From the NCBI RefSeq assembly GCF_963678635.1, contig NC_087069.1:27454303-27518302 (forward strand): a stretch of DNA of 64,000 nt, in the 5' to 3' direction. The stretch comes from Symsagittifera roscoffensis. Lineage: Eukaryota > Xenacoelomorpha > Acoela > Convolutidae. The position numbers and the translations under genes were made by a program. The notes beneath the pieces are model-generated. The model was not told where the DNA came from. It was given only the letters and a program-made list of their open reading frames with translations, and made no database searches. Within the stretch, counting starts at the first letter, position 1, and the number at the start of each line of letters is the position of its first letter. Of the stretch, positions 10,054 to 22,500 are shown in pieces.

Positions 10054-11870
10054 TTACCTGTTAATTGTCGGGGAAAAAGCCGTGGGAAAGATGTCGCGTA
10101 TTACGTCTGAATTTGTTAGTAATTTTGCTAGTATGCGAATGATGTTTTTAGTTTGGAGCAGTGGCCAAAGCAATTGAAGTGCTTTAATAGTTTTTAGTTC
10201 TTCGGTGCCTACTGCAAACTCATAAGGTGTGTTTTGAATGAGGTTATATATTTTGTGATTGTATTTATTATTGTGAATAAATTCTAATATAGGGATTTCT
10301 ATAGGTTGGATAAATTCATGTGGGATAAGGAAGGGTCTGGATTCTTCGGCATTAAACGTCTTCGTGATGGGGCAAAAAATATACATTTGTGTTACTGGGT
10401 GATAATTGCGGAGGATATGCCGTGGAGGTTAGTATCTTTGATGCAATAGGTGAAATTTAGAAAAAATGGTGAAGTGTACTTCGAGTTAAGAAACTGAAAA
10501 CGATGGTGTGGTTGTCTTGATGGAGTATGTAGATCAAAATGATTTTGTATGAAGCGATAGTATATATATGTGTGAGGCTGTTTAGTGCGTAACATAATGT
10601 CGTGTGAACAGTGCAAATCGCGTTCATGTGGTGTAAGGAAGTGAAAGGTTAGTGAAAATAATTGAAATTTTTTTTTAAATTTTTCGTAAGCTTGCATATC
10701 AGTTAGTGCTTCACAAATGATGTGATCATATTTTCTATCAAAAATATTAAATGTGAATACATATGATGTTTTGATGAAGAATTTTTCTGTTAGTTGTGGG
10801 TTAGCGAAGCGGTCGTCATCTAAAAATTGGTCTTGATTAGTTCGGATGATATTATGGTCGTAATAATCTATTGTAAATTCGTTAGCTCGGGGTGCAGTGA
10901 ATGTTTTTAGTGATTTTTTATATCCTATATAAGTAAATTGTCTATGTGTTAGTGGTGTGGTGAGTCGATACAGCATATCTTTATTCTTTTCTATATCGTT
11001 ATGAGTATTAGATAGTGGCAGGCAAAGGGGATTAGTAAAATCGTAATATACTGTCCAATGAAGTGTAGGCATTAAAACATGTTCATCTACAAAACTACGT
11101 GTGTCGTTAGTGTCGTTAGGTGTGTTTAAAGTATATTGTGGGAATGAGGGTAAGGTGATTGCTAGAAAGTCTTTCGTGTTGGTGTGGTGTGGATGATTAA
11201 TATACTCGCAGGCTGTTCCTGGTTTGGTCGGTAATGGATGGTTTGGGAATTTTCTTTTGAAAGTGCGATAAGCTCGGCGATTGCTATGTGATGATTCGGT
11301 GGATGTGGATGATTGTGCTAACGATGCAGTATAAGCTGAGGAGGGTGTAGGAGTAGGTGGGTTTGAGGATTCTATTGTGGATGAAATTTGATTTATAGTG
11401 AGGGTGTTAGGGTGTATTAGCTGTTGTTGTAGGGTGATAAAACTATCGAGTTCTTGGGAGATTTGGGGAGAATCGGTAGAATTAGATGACCGGTCGGATT
11501 GAAATGGAGAATAGGTTGGGGTTACTTGTGAAGCATAAGAGGGAGTAGAAACGGACGGGAGTGGATTATTTAGTGGGATCGGTCGAAAAGTGGGCTTTGA
11601 AAAAACTGAGGAGTTGGTTTGAAAATTATTGGATGGAGATGGTTCGGAGTCTGCAAATTCGTCAGGGGTTTCTATATTAGGGTTATTAAGTTGTGAAATG
11701 GAGTATAAAACTGAAATATCTGAATTAGTATCCGAATTCATGCTTGATGTTATATTAATAGTTTGAAAATCGGGTGGCGGGAAAGCAAAAAGTAGGATTA
11801 TTGTGATTGGAGTGTTGAGGTTGGTTGGATGGGAATTTGAGCGGTGTAGGGATCCAAGTTGTCGGCTCAT
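10054..11870 (-). pseudogene. orfE of copy 1 (one frameshift)
   Basis: Homologue of the 597 aa orfE at 30447-32240, in two frames: 11870-10392 (492 aa) and 10386-10054 (110 aa). They are separated by a frame change around 10390-10430. Apart from that break it is the best preserved large gene of this old copy. The N-terminal ~200 residues are Ser/Pro/Thr/Asn-rich and variable, the remainder well conserved. The final residues differ from copy 2: the frame reads into the GTAAGT splice-donor-like site before stopping. Its start ATG overlaps the env stop as ATGA, as in copy 2. Function unknown. Confidence 0.85.
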
Positions 11871-14428
11871 CGTGGGCTAAAAAAATGATTATTTTGAGAC
11901 TGAAAAGCGGTGGTATGTGGTTGTTCTATAATTTGTTCATATGTATTATCATCTTGTGAGTGAGGTGTCATTATATGTTGTATGGGACTTTGCGATCTGT
12001 TTGGTCTAAAATTTGGGTTATGTGTTATTGCTAGGTTTCGGAAATTACGTGGGACTAAGGATAATGGATGGTTATGTGGTAGGGGTGGCAACTGTGGTGC
12101 TGTAGGCGTTACTTCTATGTTATTATGTTCTTCGTTGTATGTGTTCTATGTTGTCGGTAGAAGAATTTTGTTAATTGATGATGCAAAAATTCCAAAAAAT
12201 CCTGCAAATAGTATGCGTGCTACACTTGCTTGACTATTTACTTGTGTGTGTATAGCGCATGTGTTATAGATTCCTTTTAGGAGTGAAAAAAGAAATCCTA
12301 TAAAGTTAAACATTGCGTATAGGATAGTTAGTTTTTCTAAGATGTAATAGGGCCATCCTAGAAAATCGAGAATTTCATTTTTTAGTGTAACAAAGCTAAA
12401 AATATTTATATGTGAAATATCTTGTAGTCTGTATTTTTCACCGTTTAGATATATATAGTCTTTAATGTCTTTAAAATATCCGCTATAATCTTGTGTATAG
12501 ATATCTGCAAATCCTGCGGTTTCGGCAAGTTTGCGTAAGTTTTGGTCAATTGATTGTCTTTGTATAGTGTCTATTTGTGTTAATAATTCCTGGAATTGTT
12601 GTGTTCTAATGTGGTGTTGGGTATCGGATTTTGAATATATTCCAATTGATTGTAAATCAATATTTGGGTTACGAGCAATAGCTCTGATGCTTTCGGGTGA
12701 AAATTTTTTGAGTGATTGCATTAACGTGGGGTATGGGGTAAGAAGATAATATTTATCTTCATCAGGGTTCAATTGTACGACATTGTGGCTATTTTCTGAT
12801 CCACATGGGACTGCGGTATCCCAAAAATATGATCGTCTTGAAAGTGTGTCGACAAAATGTACTTTATTTTTATAAAAGATAGGGATTCTTTTATAGCATC
12901 TTTTATCTTCAAAAACATATAGTGGTGATACTTTTTTGGTACAAGTATAAAAGTATAAAATGTTTCCTTCGTAGTCTAGAAAATTTGATCTATTTCCTGA
13001 TAGTAAATATCCTGCGTAGGGTATTTTTAACACTGCTAGTGCAAGTGATTGTAGGATTTGTGTCCTTTCTAATTCGCATAGTTTGTGAAGTGTTTCTAAT
13101 TCGGAGAGAGACATTTTTTAAAAAATTCGACTAATCGTGTAGTCTAACTTCATATCTAAGTGGATATCATAGTGGATATTACCAAAATAAGAATTATTCA
13201 TTAGTGATAGTTCTTGTAAACGTGTGCTTCTAGTGTCATGTGGCTTTAGATGTCCACCAGGTTGACCATTGCTTTTTTGAAAGTTAACTGGTATATATGA
13301 TGTTCCTTCGTGTAGAGGATGACCTGTGGCATAAGGGTCAATTTTTATTTTTCCAGTGGTCTTGTCGAAACCTTTTTCGTATTCAACTAATATTTCAGAA
13401 TATTGTGTTTTGTGAAGTGGGTTTCTGTTTTTGCATGCGATTTCTGTTTCTTTGAAAACGTGTTAATTTATTTTCTATATTATGGATATTTCGAAAATCA
13501 GTACTTTGTTTTCCTGATGGATGGACTTGTTCATATGGAATTGATTGTATAAAATATTTTTCGTGAAATTTTATCATTCGAGCGTGTATTTTTGCTACTT
13601 GAAATGTTATACTTGTATCTTCGGGAAACCAAACAATTGTTGCTTGTGTCCGTGTTGTAGGATCACAATAACCTTGATCGTTTTTACAAGGTAGTCTAAT
13701 TCCTTGATAGATCATTGTGTTGTCGGATAAACTTCGTGTGAGTTGTATTTTCCAATCGAAAAACATTTTTCTTGATATCCTTTATTTTTTGTGTCTGCTT
13801 TGCAGTTTGATGGATTATTTAAACCAATGTGTGGTATCCACTGCTTATCGTGTATGTCATAAGTTAATCTTCCGTGTGCGCCGTTGTATGGGTATTTTTC
13901 ATCTAGTTTTATATGTCCTTGATATCTTTCAAGTTCTGCTTGATGTACAGAATCGGCAAAGACTTGAAAATATACTATTTTTCTGTCGGTGTTTTTTTTT
14001 CTTGTGATGTTTAATCTGAGTAGCTCGTTTTTACAATCATCGGGATTTAGATGTAGAAGTCGTTCTATATTACTTTGGTAGAATGATTCCTGGTCAAGTC
14101 GGTTTTTATTTCCGTTTGAAACTTGTGAACAATGTACTTTCTTTTCGGAAAATGTTGCTGTAAATTTATATCCTATGACTGTTGTTGCTCGGGCTTTTGA
14201 ATTTAGCGTCGCTATTACATTTGTAGTTTCTATAGCTTGTGGTTCCGTTTAGCATTGTGATACTTGATTTATTGCATATTTGCTTAGTGTTTTTTGTTCA
14301 TTTTCTTCACAATCGTAGTGTGTTACTAATAATTCCTGGGGTCCTGTGCGGGGAGAAGGATTTGTCTTCTGATCGGAGATTATTAGAAAAAGGATTTGGA
14401 GAAATGTCAATATTTTTAGAATATACAT
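11867..14428 (-). pseudogene. env-like gene of copy 1 (multiple breaks)
   Basis: Homologue of the 872 aa env at 32237-34855. The start ATG is at 14426-14428, overlapping the end of orfD by 13 bases. An in-frame stop lies near 14248. Further frame changes lie near 13770, near 13395-13440, just upstream of 13114, and near 12146. The longest intact segments are 13766-13395 (123 aa), 13114-12146 (322 aa, including the C-terminal membrane segments) and 12091-11867 (74 aa, cytoplasmic tail). No functional glycoprotein can be made from this copy. Confidence 0.85.
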
Positions 14429-15595
14429 GTGTATGATAATCCTGAGTACGGGTTATAAAATGTGATGTAACCAATTGTGTTTTTAGTGTATCTATCGTAT
14501 TTATATATTACTTCAGTTGTTATAAATGGTGGTGGTAGCGATTCAGCTGTTATATTTGGTGGACTTAATGGATAGGGGTGTTCTACAATATTATTAAGTT
14601 TGACAGTTATTTCAAACTTTAATTGAAGACTGTTTTGTTGGAGTATTTGAACGTTTTGTTGTCGAATATCTTCGTGGATATCTTGTCTATATTGTAATCT
14701 ATTGAGTGCCCAACTGTGGAGTCGGTTACTTCCTTGATGTTGTCCAAATAATGGTGGGGGTGCTGGGAACGTGTTCCAATCTAATCTTAAAGGGATATTT
14801 GTTGATGATTTTTCTCGATATCTAGCGTCGAGGTTATTTGGAAAATTTAGTGGGAAAGGCGTCGGTGAAATCTGGCTTATTGATGGTGTTGACGGTAGTG
14901 ATAATGTTTCTGGTAGTGATGATGATGTTGTTGTATCCGTAGAAATATCTATTGGGTCATTTATTAAATTTGGTTCACCTTGTGTGAATGATTGTGTTGT
15001 CCAATATGGTAGTCGTGATGTTTGGTTTGGGGGGTTAAAGGGATTTTCACGTATTTGTTCAGATGTTGGTGTTGAACCGAAGTAATCTGAGGGTATACTT
15101 GAGGTGCTACGTTGTGAAAGAAGTGTAGGGGTTTCCGGTAATATGCTAATTGGGTTTTCTGGAGTACTTGGTGATGGGGATTGGGGTATATCAAAATGAA
15201 CTCGGGGGGTTTGAAAGTTTCTATTTCGTCGTGGATGTATAATTTGTCTATTTATTTCAACTGTATTTTGGTTTTGACTAATATTTCTTATTCTACTTAA
15301 TTCTTGTGGTAGTGTTGGGTACAAGTTATATGTTGGTTCACTTAGAGGTGCCTGTCGCTGAACTGGTTCTAATGGTTCAGATAAGCGAGCGTGTCGTTCC
15401 TCAAAAGTAATGGGTTATCATGGAAAGAAATTCGTGTAGATATTTGGGGGTTTTGGGTAGTTGTAGGTTTTGTCGGGTTTTCTTGGGATGTTGTCGGTGA
15501 AGACTGACTGTCTGATTGTTGGTTAGCAATTTTTGAGGGTTTTTTGATTGATTTCTTTTAGTGAAAAAATTTATGTTTATTGTAGTATTCTTCAA
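14416..15595 (-). pseudogene. orfD of copy 1 (frameshifted)
   Basis: Homologue of the 412 aa orfD at 34843-36081. The C-terminal 302 residues are open (15324-14416). The N-terminal part is in another frame (15595-15401), with the break around 15400. The first ~20 residues predicted from the copy 2 ATG are not conserved here and run into a stop, so that N-terminus is probably not under selection. It is Pro/Ser/Thr-rich in the middle, with a conserved C-terminal domain. Function unknown. Confidence 0.8.
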
Positions 15596-15746
15596 GAAAA
15601 AGAATTAAAAGGATTGTTGCTAAGGCGAATGTTATGATGGCCTTCTTTATACATTTGCATATTGTCAATATTAGGGATGATAAAAATGTTATAAAAATTA
15701 CAAATAGTAAAAAAATATCTGTTCTACTAAAAATGGTTCGTATCAT
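15558..15746 (-). CDS. orfC of copy 1, small two-pass membrane protein
   Basis: 62 codons. Two hydrophobic segments (about residues 11-30 and 36-51) are separated by a short Cys/Lys turn (CKCIKK). The first 45 codons encode the same residues as copy 2 although 15 codons differ, all synonymously. That marks a frame kept by selection before this copy died. After residue ~48 the two copies differ by a one-base indel in a T run, so the C-termini diverge. Cellular role unknown; viroporin-like or small envelope proteins are an analogy, not an identification. Confidence 0.7.
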   Translation of the reverse strand: MIRTIFSRTDIFLLFVIFITFLSSLILTICKCIKKAIITFALATILLILFLEEYYNKHKFFH

Positions 15747-15975
15747 TTAAATAAATTTCGGGTTTTCGTACCTGTGAATATGGTCAATGACTTGGGAAAG
15801 TTGGAGATATATTTCAAATAGGGAGTAGAAAATTAAAAAAAGTATTGCAAAAAAGGATTAAAATTATAATGAAAGCTTCAAAAGTATCAAAGAGAAATAG
15901 GGATAAAAGTTTAAGTATTGTTAAAAAGTTTATGAAAATGTTGAAAATTGTGTTGACTGATCGAGAGAAGAGCAT
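15747..15975 (-). pseudogene. orfB of copy 1 (frameshifted)
   Basis: Homologue of the 76 aa hydrophobic orfB at 36170-36400. It starts MLFS like copy 2 and is open for 54 codons. A one-base change in a T run then shifts the frame, and the matching C-terminal part continues in the next frame to a TAA immediately before the orfC ATG. Substitutions between copies are mostly hydrophobic for hydrophobic, as expected for a membrane segment. Confidence 0.65.
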
Positions 15976-16559
15976 TTAAGTCTTGGTCGAATGTTTTTTG
16001 TTGTTTGGGGCAATTTTCAAAAGTGGTCGAATTATTTATTGATTTTTTGACAAGTGGGTTGAGTTTTGTGAAAAATTGTTGGAGGCGAATTTTATGGTGT
16101 TCGGGAGGTCTTCTTTGCTTTATTTTTATTTGTCAGGTGATCTGAGGTATTTTTGAGGATTTTGTACTTTAGGCTAAATTAATATGGTCGTATTATTACT
16201 TTAGGCTAATTTAACTTTTTTGTTTGGGGGGTTTTTGAGGTCTGAGTTGGGAAAATATTGTTGATCTTTGCGTTATTAGATAAGGGAGGGTTATGATATT
16301 ATGGTGGTATTTATTTAAGTTGTCAAGTTTGAGTGGTTTGCTTATTTTTGACCTAGAGGTTGTAAAGTTATAGTTATAGATATGCCTGGAGTTTAATATC
16401 TTTCGTCTAATTGGTTTGTGTTAGAGTTATAGAAGGTGACGGATTGAATGAATCCTATTGGCTAATTTTGAACTAGAATCGCAGCGTGTGTGCAGCATGT
16501 TATTTTGAAAAATGAAAGTTCAAAATATTTCAGAGGTGCAAATATTATTAATTTTAAAA
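15976..16559 (-). other. copy 1 gag-pol/orfB spacer
   Basis: About 580 bases with no open frame of note. It contains two copies of ACTTTAGGCTAA (16166-16177 and 16198-16209; TTAGCCTAAAGT on the element's sense strand), conserved at the same place in copy 2. A splice acceptor or promoter for the downstream genes could lie here; I cannot pick one with confidence. Confidence 0.6.
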
Positions 16560-19500
16560 TTAAAGCTGTTTTTGAAATTCAACTTTCTTTAATATTTTAG
16601 ATTGTGGGATGAATGTTTTGTAGTTTTTACGTGGTTGATTTCTAAGTCGTGATGACTCTCTATGTTCTGATTTCTCGACTTGTTCTTGTGGCATAATTTT
16701 TTCTATCATTTTTCTATTTTTCCTTTCTTTTTGAGGTATTTTTTGATCTAGCTTTTTTGTATTGTTTTGGGTTGTAGTTGGTTTTATATTTTGTTTTTCA
16801 AGGTGAATGTCATTTTGTTCATTTATTTCATTTTTCGTATGTGGGTGATTTTGAATAATTTTTAAACCTGTGAAAGAAATATAATTGAGTTAGGTCGCGT
16901 AGTGCGTATTCTTTTGGGTAGTAAGGCAATAGATTGTTTCTTTGTTGAACAATTTCTTTTTGGTCTAAATCGGTGATTTTATATGTTACGTCGGTGGGTT
17001 TGGCAATTATTTGGAATGGTCCTTTGCAAAGGGGTTGTAATTTTTTAGAAATTCCTTTTTGTGTATTAAAATTAGGTATTAAGACAAATGTTCCAATTTT
17101 TAAATCTGAGGCTGGTGTAAAGCATGAATTTATTTTGTTCGTTAATGTTTTGCCTTTGTAACAATTTTTTTGTTACTCTTTGGTAAATTTCATTGTGTTT
17201 TTTATCTCTATTTAAAATCCGTTCGGTGTGTGTACCGGAGGCTAATTTAGGGTTTTTTGGGTGATGAAAATGATCTTCATCATGCGTGTGTAAAGGTAGG
17301 TTATAACAAACTGAGTCTTTATTCGGTTGGCAATGACCTTGTGCATTTTTATGAGAGTTTGCTGTAAACATAATTGGTTTACGTGGATTTTATTAAAAAC
17401 CATTTCGTATGGTGACATTCCTAGAGTTGTCGTAATTTGTGAATTATATGCTAAGGGAAATATTTTTACATCTGCTGACCATTCTGTGTATCTTGTATCA
17501 TTTCCATTTATGATACATCTAAGATATTCTTGTAGTGAACGGTTCATACCTTCGACTAAACCGTTTGTCCAAGGTGCATGAGATGTACGCGGTTTGTGCT
17601 TAATGTTATATATAAATGACATAGTGTGACGGTTTCATTATTTATGAATTCTGTACCGTTGTCTGTAACTAAAATTTCGGGTAATCCGAATTTAGCTATC
17701 CAGTGTTCATAAAGTGTTGTGTAAGCATAATAAGTGTTACAATGTGGTACTGGGTTGAGTGCTATATAATGTGTAAATGCATCAACAATTACCATAATGT
17801 AGGAGTTTCCTTCAGAGGATGGTGAAATTGGTCCTTTTGTATCGAATGAAATACGGTGGTTAAAATATAAACTTTGTCCTTTAAAATCTTGTTTTTGTGC
17901 TATTTGTTTTTGATTTGGATGAGGTTTATTTAGCTGACATACTATACAATCATTGCATAGTACTTTTATCCAAATTGGTACATTTGGGAAATCAAAATTT
18001 TGTGTAAAATTTGAATATGTTTTCTCTGATCCAGAGTGTCCTTTAATATTTTGGGTATGTAAAATGTTAAAAGCTATTAGAATCATACTTAAAGGGAGAC
18101 AGGGAACTGTACAATCATTGAATTGATATTCTAGAAGGTCTGTGTTTTCATTAATTGTTGTAATATTAAATTTTCGGAAATATCGGAGGAGCGTTTTATT
18201 TCCTAAAATTGTTGTATTTGCTTTTACGGGCTTAGTTTTGTATTTGTGCCATGATTTTAGTTGTCTAATTACTGGGTCAAGATTTTGATATTGTTTCAAG
18301 ATATTTATTGTAATTTTATCTGTTGGAGGGAGAAAAATATTTTCAATTTCTAATTTAGACAAGGGAATTGTGTCAAGTGGGTCATGGAGGTCAAAAACTT
18401 GATTTATTGTGTATTTTGAATCATTTGTTTGTGGTCCTGATAAATTTATTTTATCAGTTAAATTTTCTTTTTCAATTAACGGTAAAAGGTCTTTTTTATT
18501 TGAGTGGTGTTTTATTCGTTTTTGTTGGGTGTTATTTTTTATCCATTGTGAGTATGGAATTTGTTTGAAAGTTGATGTTCCAAGTAGATCAACTTCGTAG
18601 TGAATATTTTGGCAATCTAAGTAAAGTGGGAAGTGTTATAGGTTATTCATTTGTGATTGTTCAATGTCAGTTTTTACTGCATATTTGCATTCTAGTCGGG
18701 GTGATGTTTCGTCTTTTGCAAGGTAAAATTTTATATTTTTGGGTATTTCAACTGTAGTTTTTCGTGTAAGTAATTCAGGTGGTGTATTTCGACTTAATGT
18801 ATCTGGTAATGCAAGATTCTTTCTTGCTGTCCAAACTATATGTAAGTTTGGAAATTTCATTAGAATTAATTGAAATCTATAAACTCGTTGATTTGGATTT
18901 GACTTTTGTGTAAAGAGAAAAATGATTGGTTTATGATCTGTGAATAGAACTGTTGGATGTATTGATCCAAGTATCAGAAATTCATATTCTGTAAGTGTAT
19001 AAATTATAGCTGTACATTCTCTCATTAGAGTTGAGAGTCGTAGCTCTGCTTGAGTGAATAATCGGGAATTTGCTGATATAAGGTTCATTTTATTTGTACC
19101 ACTGTGTGATTGTAGTAATGCTGCGCCGATGCCAAAACTTGAAGCATCGCACATTGCATAGAATGGTTGATTTGGATCTGGGATTGTGCTTGAAATTTGT
19201 TCAGTTAAAAGTTTTTTAGTTTCTTTTAATCGTGTTTGATGTTCAGTGGTCCATTCAAAATTATTTTGTTGTCTGAGGATTTTATAGAATGGCCTTAAAT
19301 GTAATTGCATTTTGTAAACGTACTTGCTTAAGAAATTTAATATTCCAAGGAATTCTTGGATTTTTTTTGTTGGTGGTTGAAGTTTTTGAATAGCATCAAT
19401 GCGTGATTTTAATGGAGTGATTGTGTTTCTTTCTATATTATGTCCTAAAAATTTAACTCGTGTTAAAAAGAAGTGTGATTTATTGGGGGCGGCCTTCAGA

Positions 19501-22500
19501 TTTTCGTTCTGAAGTATTTTATGATAGTGTTCTAAAACTGTAAACATTTCTTCTTTTGTCTGTGATTGCATGAAAAAAACGTCTAAATAGGTGATTGCGT
19601 TTTTCTTAAGTATAAGTGGTCTAAAAATTTTGCTCGTAAAAGCTGAAAATGCTGCTGGTCCTATGGATATTCCATAGAATAGGCGGTTGAATTCTTATTG
19701 TTGATTTCCAATAACAAATTGTGTTAAACGTCGTGATTGTTCATCTAGTGGCATTTGATTGTATGCACTATTCATATCTGCGGTTGTAAAGTATTTTCCG
19801 TTTATTTTTGTTAAATTAACTTGTATTGGTTCAATAGGCCAATTGCATTTTGATTCGTCTATTAATGAATTGAGATATCTAGCGTCTAAAACTATTTTTA
19901 ATGATTCTCCTTTTGCTAGGATTATTACAGGGTTAATAAATGTGTTATCTTTTGGTTGTTCTTCTTTGTTTACTGGTGAGATAATTTTGTATTGTTCTAA
20001 AATATCTAGTAATCTATTTACCTTATCGTGTAAATGAATTGGTACTTTACTTGCTCTTTGTTTTTTGAAAACTGCGTCAGGTTTTAACGGGAGATGTAGT
20101 GATGAACTGATTTTCCCAACAGCAAAATTTGATGTTGCGTAGACTGTTGAATATTTTAACAGTTGTTTTTGCTAGTTTGTCAAATTCGATTTGCATAATT
20201 TGCGAGTGTTCAAAGTCAAACATCGTTAAAAATTGTTGTTGTTCTTTTGTGTAATTTGTTATATTGAATGTTGGTTTAAAATATGGTGTTTTTGTGAAAT
20301 AATCTGTGTTCCTCTTTTCATTGCTTATTATGTTATTTATGGATAGTTCCTCGTTAATAATTGTGGATTGACAAATATCTAATAATTGGAGTATATTATT
20401 TACGCGGTATGCTATTTCATGTACGGGTGATATTGTAGCGTTTGTTTCGCAATATCCTAAAAGTCCTAAGGGTAATGTTACTTGATACGGTGTATTGTTA
20501 TACACATGTAGCGAAATGATGTCTGAATTCGTATTTTTCAAATATTTTATAGATGAAATCATGATTTTGAAAAACTTATGAATAGGTTTAAACTCAAAGT
20601 CTGACATAAAGAGTTGTTGTTTATTTTGACTTTTATCATTTTGTGAACTTGCTTCATTGAAAAGTTATATATATTTCCTGATAGTGGTTTCAGGTGTTTC
20701 CGTTGTTAGTTGTAAATTGGATAAAATTTTGAGAAGAATGGTGGTTGTTTATTTAATCTTTGAAAAAATGTTAGAGCTGTATTTTTTGTTTTTGTGTACT
20801 TATCTTTGATTAGTATTTTACTATTCAAGATGTTGATTGTTGGTATATATTTTGATATAAATGGTATGCCAATGATATTGTGTTTAATATCAGTGATATG
20901 AAATGTTTGCTTAAATGGTTTGTTTAGAATTTTGTTTTGCTCCATTGTTCTTGTGGGGAGGAGAAATAATTGGACTTTTCCATAATTTACTAATGTTGAT
21001 CCTTGTGCTGTTGCTAGTTTACTAGAGGTTGCAAGAAGCGTTAATTTTGGATGTAATGTTTTGATTTCATTCCATGTGGCAATGTTAATTATGTTTGATT
21101 CTGCTCCTGAATCAATTAAAAAATCAATTTCAAGATCTGGTGGTTGAAATTCTTGGTTTCTTGGACTTTTTAAGAGAAATGGTATTGTCCAAATTTTTTC
21201 TATGGGTTGTTCTTTTTGTATATTTTGATAAATATCATTTGTGTTTAAACATTTTGTTTTGTCATTTTCATTGGGTTTATTTACCATGTTAATTTCGTTT
21301 ATTTCTTGTGCAGTTTGTGTAGTATTGATGGGTTCAATATAATAATTGTGAAGGAGTTCCAATTGATTTTCATATATATGTGATGGAAAAGGTTGTTCAT
21401 ATATAATAGGTTTGTAGTCGTTTTCGACTGTTATCATATTTACGGAGATGGTATTTTCTGTATCACTTTCTGTATCTGATGATCCACAGTTTATTTGATT
21501 TAGTTGTAGTTCGTTATTTCCTGTGTCATCAATACCTGGGGGGTCTGATGTTGTTTCTTCATTTGACTGCAATTGGTTAATTTGTCTTTGATGTTTTGGT
21601 GTACTACTTCTGTATCGATGTTTAGAATTATTATAATGGTTATTATTTCTATGTGGTGATTGGGAATAATTTCTATATTGATTATTATAACTTGAATTTC
21701 GATTTTGTGAATTATTCCGTGATCTGTTTTGATAATTGTCATTTGGTCTGTGATAGTTTGATCTGCTATATGAGTTATTTCTTGATCGATTGTTCGGGTA
21801 ATTCTGATTTCGATTGTTCGAATAACTTCTATTTCGATTATGTGAATAGTTTCTATTTCTGTTATATGATGAGTTTCGTGATTGATTATTGGAATAGTGT
21901 TTATTTCTTGGGTTTGATTGGGAATTGGATCTAGAAACAAATTGTGTTGCATTTGAATTTGATCTCGTATAGTTATTTCGACTATTTGATCGATTATAAT
22001 GATTTTGTGAAGTATTTCTTCGTTCTGGTGATCTTCCTCTATAACTTGAGATATATGGGGATTGATTCCTTGTGTAATTGGTGTTGTTCGGAAGTGATTT
22101 TCCTGAACTGTTGTTACTGTATACATTTTTTTTTGGTAGATTTTGATCTTTCTTCATATATTGATAGAATGATTTATTTGGTTCTTTATGCTTTTGAGGT
22201 TTGTTTTGGTTATCTTGTTGTTTTTGTCTACATTGGGAAATACTATGTCCGTATCGTCGGCAATAAATACATTATTTATTGAAAGATGGTTTGCCTTTAA
22301 AATTTGGGTGTTTTTCATAAATATTTAGTATTTCAGTGATTTTTTCAACTAGGTCTGTATCTGATTCCTGTATGTTATTTATATGTGTAGCGTTTGTTTC
22401 AATTCGATTAACGTATTGTAGTTTTAGATTTTCTGTTTCTTCAAGTTTCATTGTGATTTCCGCTTGCTCTAGTTTGTCTACTAGTTTTCGAAAATCTAAA

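Noticed and set aside
14771..15085. 104-codon plus-strand frame conserved with 35192-35512
   Set aside because: It is the antisense shadow of orfD; Ser/Pro-rich coding DNA leaves the opposite strand open in both copies.
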